Part shown: positions 41,843-44,972 of the stretch, piece after piece
Layout: every line of letters begins with the position of its first letter
Position numbering within the stretch: position 1 is the stretch's first letter
Assembly: GCA_024403255.1 (NCBI GenBank)
Contig: JAKSSE010000006.1
Coordinates: 1 to 44,972 of the forward strand
DNA length: 44,972 bases
Source of the DNA: Lachnospiraceae bacterium
GTDB lineage: Bacteria > Bacillota > Clostridia > Lachnospirales > Lachnospiraceae
Reading direction: 5' to 3'
Made by a program: the position numbers and the translations under genes
The notes under the pieces: model-generated
What the model was told of the DNA's origin: nothing
The model's database searches: none
Seen by the model: only the letters and a program-made list of their open reading frames with translations

Positions 41843-42814
41843 CTAAAACCTTATAGGAATATTTGACTGCCACACCTGCACATTTTTATACTTTTTCACT
41901 CGCATCAATTCCTTAAGGCTTTCTTTTGCAATAGTAAATTCCGTGATTGGAGAAACAGTTATTCTCGATATCGCATCATCGTTATACTTGATTTTTAAAA
42001 ACGGAACCAAGATTCCCTGTTTTGTTCTAAAATCATATTCTATCTCCTGATTATTACCTCCATAACAGCCTTTTAAACCATTCTCTATTAAATATTTGTC
42101 GCTTATTTCAATAACAATTCTATACTCTTTCTCATGTTCAAATTTACTATGTTTAAAAAATGGGCTGTATTTATCAATATACAAAAGCAAATTTGTCTTA
42201 GCAAACTCAATGCCATGAAAAGCACAAGCAACATCTATATCGTGCAAAATTCTTTCAATTTCTTCGAATTGTTTCTTCTCGTTGTACAAAACCTGTCCAT
42301 ACAAAACCTCAAAAGGATCTGACGTCTTTGGTTGACTCGTATCAAAAGTTTTCAATAGTTTTTCTATATTAAACCCTATATTATAACCTTGATAATTTCC
42401 ATTATTTACATAATAGTTCCACATTGCTAGCGAATCAGGCTCAGTACATGTACAAAACACAAATTTTCTTACTTTCTCATATTTATATTTTACCTCTTCC
42501 AATGATTTAATTGGTGCAACTACCGATTCCCCAATAAGATAGTCAAATGCAGCTTCAACATTTTTAAATTCACCTTTATTCCGTGAAATATATGTTCTTA
42601 TCAACTCAATAAGATATATGTCTTCTTTTTTGTCATTCAAATACCTAATGTCCGTAAAATAGACACATTTCTTCCTGATGATGTTTAAAAAAGCCTCTGG
42701 CGATGTATAATGATATTTCAATGTTTCATCTTTGTTCACGTTAATTAACTCATCACCTGGCGAAAAAGATTTTATCATTATGGAATTAAACTTATACTGT
42801 TGTTTAATATTCAT
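41843..42814 (-). CDS. DUF2971-domain protein
   Basis: A 323-residue soluble protein with the DUF2971 signature: LKYHYTSPEAFLNIIRKKCVYFTDIRYLND near the N-terminus (about 30-60) and AMWNYYVNNGNYQGYNIGFN (about 132-151), then EKEYRIVIE. The family is widespread in accessory regions and phage-defence neighbourhoods; its activity is not established to my knowledge, though the YHYTS...F/W layout is reminiscent of ADP-ribosyltransferase-like folds. AGAGG precedes the ATG, 15 bases after the AbiEii stop, so it is co-transcribed with the toxin-antitoxin genes. Confidence 0.8.
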   Translation of the reverse strand: MNIKQQYKFNSIMIKSFSPGDELINVNKDETLKYHYTSPEAFLNIIRKKCVYFTDIRYLNDKKEDIYLIELIRTYISRNKGEFKNVEAAFDYLIGESVVAPIKSLEEVKYKYEKVRKFVFCTCTEPDSLAMWNYYVNNGNYQGYNIGFNIEKLLKTFDTSQPKTSDPFEVLYGQVLYNEKKQFEEIERILHDIDVACAFHGIEFAKTNLLLYIDKYSPFFKHSKFEHEKEYRIVIEISDKYLIENGLKGCYGGNNQEIEYDFRTKQGILVPFLKIKYNDDAISRITVSPITEFTIAKESLKELMRVKKYKNVQVWQSNIPIRF

Positions 42815-42829
42815 TTATACGCCTCTGCT

Positions 42830-43753
42830 CTATATAATACTTTCAGCAAAAACACCACTTTCAGCAACAAATTTTACCGCCTTTATAGCATCGTTGTAGC
42901 TAACAGGTTCTTTCTGGAAATAAGCTGTAATGGAAGCATAATCATCTTTATATACTTCCTTATCAATTATCTCTAGCAAGACTGCTGGAACGTTAACTCC
43001 ACCCGCTGCAGAAGGACATATGCTCATTTTTGCTCTGACAGCTCTAACTTGTTTTACAAGGTCTTTAAATTCTTCATCCAGTTCCACCTTAGGAAGCAAC
43101 ATATAAATATCATAAATATGTCTCGAATATCTTTTTGTCTTTCCCTGCAAATAGTAATCACAAATTGCAAACACCTTATCTGCCAAGGTTCTGTCGATGT
43201 CCTGAACTTTCATCGTAAATGGGTGCAAATCATACTCATCTACAATATCCTCATTCTCTTTCATCAAATACTGATACACATAACTCTCAACAGGTAGTTC
43301 CACTGTAGGAAAAGACAATGAGGCAAGTGACACCTCCATCTTCACTCCATGAATGAGCCTTCCTTCCGACACATACCCCTCTATCGGGTCATAAGAGAAA
43401 GTATATGCATTATAATCTCTTCTGCTTCTTGCGTTCTCCCAATCAATAATCGGCAGACTCAATTCTTCGCTTATTCCAGCGATTGTTTCATTTTTCAGCT
43501 TTTTTCTCATGCCCTGTGTAAGCTTATCTGAAAACGAAATATCAATATCCTCCGAAAAACGGTCTATTACATGGTGGCATTTTGATAATGATGTACCACC
43601 TTTAAACACACACTCTGGGCACCATATGGAAAGTTTTTTCAGAATCATTGTCACATAATAATCCTTTTCAACAATAGGCACTACCAAATCCAAATCCTCA
43701 GCAGCAGAAACAATTACTTCTTGAAATAATTCCTTGTCATTATGCAAAAACAT
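42830..43753 (-). CDS. AbiEii-type nucleotidyltransferase toxin
   Basis: The toxin half of an AbiE-type (type IV) toxin-antitoxin system. The 307-residue protein has the nucleotidyltransferase motif FKGGTSLSK (50-58) and the metal-binding aspartates D69 and D71 in RFSEDIDIS, with the third region at about 175-180 (LADKVFAICDYY). Such toxins modify tRNA with nucleotides and give abortive phage infection. Its start overlaps the end of the antitoxin gene by 14 bases, the standard arrangement. The region is visibly AT-rich compared with housekeeping neighbours, suggesting transfer. Confidence 0.9.
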   Translation of the reverse strand: MFLHNDKELFQEVIVSAAEDLDLVVPIVEKDYYVTMILKKLSIWCPECVFKGGTSLSKCHHVIDRFSEDIDISFSDKLTQGMRKKLKNETIAGISEELSLPIIDWENARSRRDYNAYTFSYDPIEGYVSEGRLIHGVKMEVSLASLSFPTVELPVESYVYQYLMKENEDIVDEYDLHPFTMKVQDIDRTLADKVFAICDYYLQGKTKRYSRHIYDIYMLLPKVELDEEFKDLVKQVRAVRAKMSICPSAAGGVNVPAVLLEIIDKEVYKDDYASITAYFQKEPVSYNDAIKAVKFVAESGVFAESII

Positions 43754-44360
43754 TATACAACCTCATTTCATAAATATATTTATAAACCCGATCTGGGAAC
43801 AATGTAATATACTCATCTACATCTGAGCGTTTCATTCCGATTTTTTTTATATATGAACTAATAATATATGTTGCTGCAACCATATCCTCATCCACATACT
43901 GCTCAAAATCTTTCAATAAATCTAATAGCTGTAATACATCGACATTTTCTTTATTTATTTGTGTCCGAGGTCTTCTAAGCATTATTTTTTGATTCTTTAC
44001 ACTAACCTCTCTACATTTCGCACTTGCACCATTACTTACAATTTCAATCGTATAAGGTACTTGTGTTGTTAACCCAAGAAGATTAGCAAAAGTGTACCCG
44101 GAATAATATCCGTTAACCTGATCGTTTCTAGCAATATACTTATATCTTGCCACTTTACTTGCAGATAAAGGAACTCCACCCTTCAGTCTTGTATTCCCCT
44201 TCATGTAATATATTCCTGTTTCGTATCTGTAGATTTGACCACTATCGCACAACACCTTAAACATCTGACGCAGATTAGTATCTGTAACTGGCAAGTCTAT
44301 ATCAGAAACAAAAATTGGTTCATTTACTTTATAGTTTTTCTGTAAATATTCTAACAACAT
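43740..44360 (-). CDS. AbiEi-type antitoxin/autoregulator (DUF6088-like)
   Basis: The antitoxin half of the AbiE pair, 206 residues. The N-terminal part (about 1-60: VNEPIFVSDIDLPVTDTNLRQMFKVLCDSGQIYRY) is a winged-helix DNA-binding domain, followed by the YYMKGNTRLKGGVPLS segment and the antitoxin core. AbiEi proteins bind their own promoter, which fits the two 13-bp direct repeats found upstream. GAAGGTG precedes the ATG. It is the first gene of a four-gene cassette. Confidence 0.88.
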   Translation of the reverse strand: MLLEYLQKNYKVNEPIFVSDIDLPVTDTNLRQMFKVLCDSGQIYRYETGIYYMKGNTRLKGGVPLSASKVARYKYIARNDQVNGYYSGYTFANLLGLTTQVPYTIEIVSNGASAKCREVSVKNQKIMLRRPRTQINKENVDVLQLLDLLKDFEQYVDEDMVAATYIISSYIKKIGMKRSDVDEYITLFPDRVYKYIYEMRLYNVFA

Positions 44361-44372
44361 AAAATCACCTTC

Positions 44373-44429
44373 TAACTCATTTTAATTGCACTGGGTAAAT
44401 TTTGTTATTTACAATATAACTCATTTTAA
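44373..44429. repeat. Two 13-bp direct repeats at the AbiE promoter
   Basis: TAACTCATTTTAA occurs at 44373-44385 and again at 44417-44429, 44 bp apart and identical. The far copy fills the promoter spacer, and the near copy lies just before the ribosome site. Probable AbiEi operators. Confidence 0.7.
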
Positions 44430-44442
44430 CCTCAGTTGTCAA
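44413..44442 (-). promoter_or_regulatory. Promoter of the AbiE cassette
   Basis: Minus strand TTGACA (44442-44437), 18-base spacer and TATATT (44418-44413), 52 bases before the ATG. Confidence 0.7.
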
Positions 44443-44491
44443 TATTGGTTAGTCCATGTTAAAATCAATGTAAACCTTGCAGAACTTCATC

Positions 44492-44528
44492 AAAAAATCG
44501 ATGCGATATTTCACTATCGCACCGATTT
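44492..44528 (-). terminator. Hairpin terminator downstream of the rRNA methyltransferase
   Basis: AAATCGATGCGATA (44495-44508) and TATCGCACCGATTT (44515-44528) form a 14-bp stem with one mismatch and a six-base loop; the minus strand continues TTTTTTG. It lies 130 bases past the rlmD-type stop. The 44361-44657 gap otherwise holds only the AbiE promoter and a possible small promoter (44544-44573). Confidence 0.75.
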
Positions 44529-44657
44529 GATTACCATCACATTATTGTAGCTATACTACCTCTTTATATTCAAAAAATGATATTAGATTGTCTTTTCTAG
44601 TTCCCAGTTCTTATCTGATAACACACCTACCTGATTTCCTAATATTTTATTTCAAAA

Positions 44658-44972
44658 TTACTTTTTGAGCCTCATCTTCTTCCTCACCAGCTTTACGCAC
44701 GCTTCTGTGTGCGGCGTTTTTGCGAACTGATCCACAGCCCTAAACCGCTTTATCTCATACCCGTTCGCACGAAGGAACTTAACGTCCCTCGCAAGCGTTG
44801 CCGAGTCGCAGCTTACATATACAACTCTTTCTGGATTAGCCGTCAAAATTGCTGAAAGGCAACCCTCATCGCAGCCCTTTCTAGGTGGGTCAACAACCAC
44901 CACCTCTGGATGAGCGGCATCCCCGCGTTTTAAAAGCTCAGGTGCAATTTCTTCTGCCTTTCCAACCAAAAA
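44658..44972 (-). CDS. RlmD/RumA-type 23S rRNA (uracil) methyltransferase, C-terminal part
   Basis: The open frame continues beyond the window edge, so only about 104 C-terminal residues are present. The TrmA/RumA signatures are visible: VVVDPPRKGCDEG (catalytic-domain motif IV), YVSCDSATLARDV with the nucleophilic cysteine, and the family ending VDQFAKTPHTEACVKLVRK. The in-frame TTG near 44969 is internal, not a start. The exact target (U1939 or U747) cannot be decided from this part. Confidence 0.92.
   Translation of the reverse strand, partial: FLVGKAEEIAPELLKRGDAAHPEVVVVDPPRKGCDEGCLSAILTANPERVVYVSCDSATLARDVKFLRANGYEIKRFRAVDQFAKTPHTEACVKLVRKKMRLKK

Noticed and set aside
44658-44969. Complete 103-residue methyltransferase gene
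   Set aside because: The frame is open to the window edge and the apparent start is an internal TTG; the protein is cut by the window.

Overview
The window reads as chromosome of an anaerobic, low-GC Firmicute, most like a rumen/gut Lachnospiraceae (Butyrivibrio/Pseudobutyrivibrio type). Supporting signs are pyruvate formate-lyase, strong AGGAGG-type ribosome sites, many U-tailed terminators, oxygen-sensitive radical-SAM and glycyl-radical enzymes, a DUF6033 protein and cellobiose 2-epimerase. This assignment is inference from gene content; there is no rRNA, tRNA or CRISPR array in the window.

Layout. 1-4.7 kb: pflB behind a promoter with two palindromes resembling the clostridial Rex site, then a two-gene radical-SAM DNA-repair pair (TIGR03916/TIGR03915 type) behind two LexA-like boxes. 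4.7-9.1 kb: an HD-GYP c-di-GMP hydrolase and a YdjC deacetylase on the minus strand, facing a glycosyltransferase/cellobiose 2-epimerase pair. 9.1-16.7 kb: a minus-strand operon (class III aminotransferase, polar amino acid ABC transporter, cytidylate-kinase-like protein, second class III aminotransferase) controlled by an adjacent PucR-type regulator, with a divergent lipocalin-like gene. 16.7-24.4 kb: a tight minus-strand run: Cache-GGDEF cyclase, solute-binding lipoprotein, CxxC-repeat lipoprotein, nadA, mnmA, large membrane protein. 24.5-29.5 kb: a MocR regulator divergent from pyridoxal kinase, a radical-SAM protein, an ECF S component (probable vitamin B6 uptake) and an NhaC-type antiporter whose ribosome site and AUG are buried in a long hairpin.

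29.5-30.7 kb: a 414-bp gene-free stretch with two 94-bp arrays of an 11-bp TTTTGGGTAAC word in exactly the same spacing, followed by a membrane protein/XRE regulator pair. 30.7-36.3 kb: a compact operon larE, DUF3877-like, rhodanese-TtcA fusion, tcdA, hydE, proA. 36.4-39.3 kb: a thiol/electron-transfer operon (TlpA-like lipoprotein, a 45-residue CxxC membrane peptide, membrane ferredoxin, cysteine synthase) plus a 73-residue membrane protein. 39.4-41.0 kb: HAD nucleotidase and DUF6033 protein. 41.1-44.4 kb: an accessory, visibly AT-rich cassette: AbiEi/AbiEii toxin-antitoxin pair, a DUF2971 gene and a membrane-anchored coiled-coil gene, the best candidate for a novel defence cassette. 44.66 kb to the edge: the C-terminus of an RlmD/RumA-type rRNA methyltransferase.

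Recurring themes are c-di-GMP (one cyclase and one hydrolase, both apparently leaderless), sulfur/Fe-S/radical-SAM chemistry, and regulatory RNA or DNA structure close to start codons.
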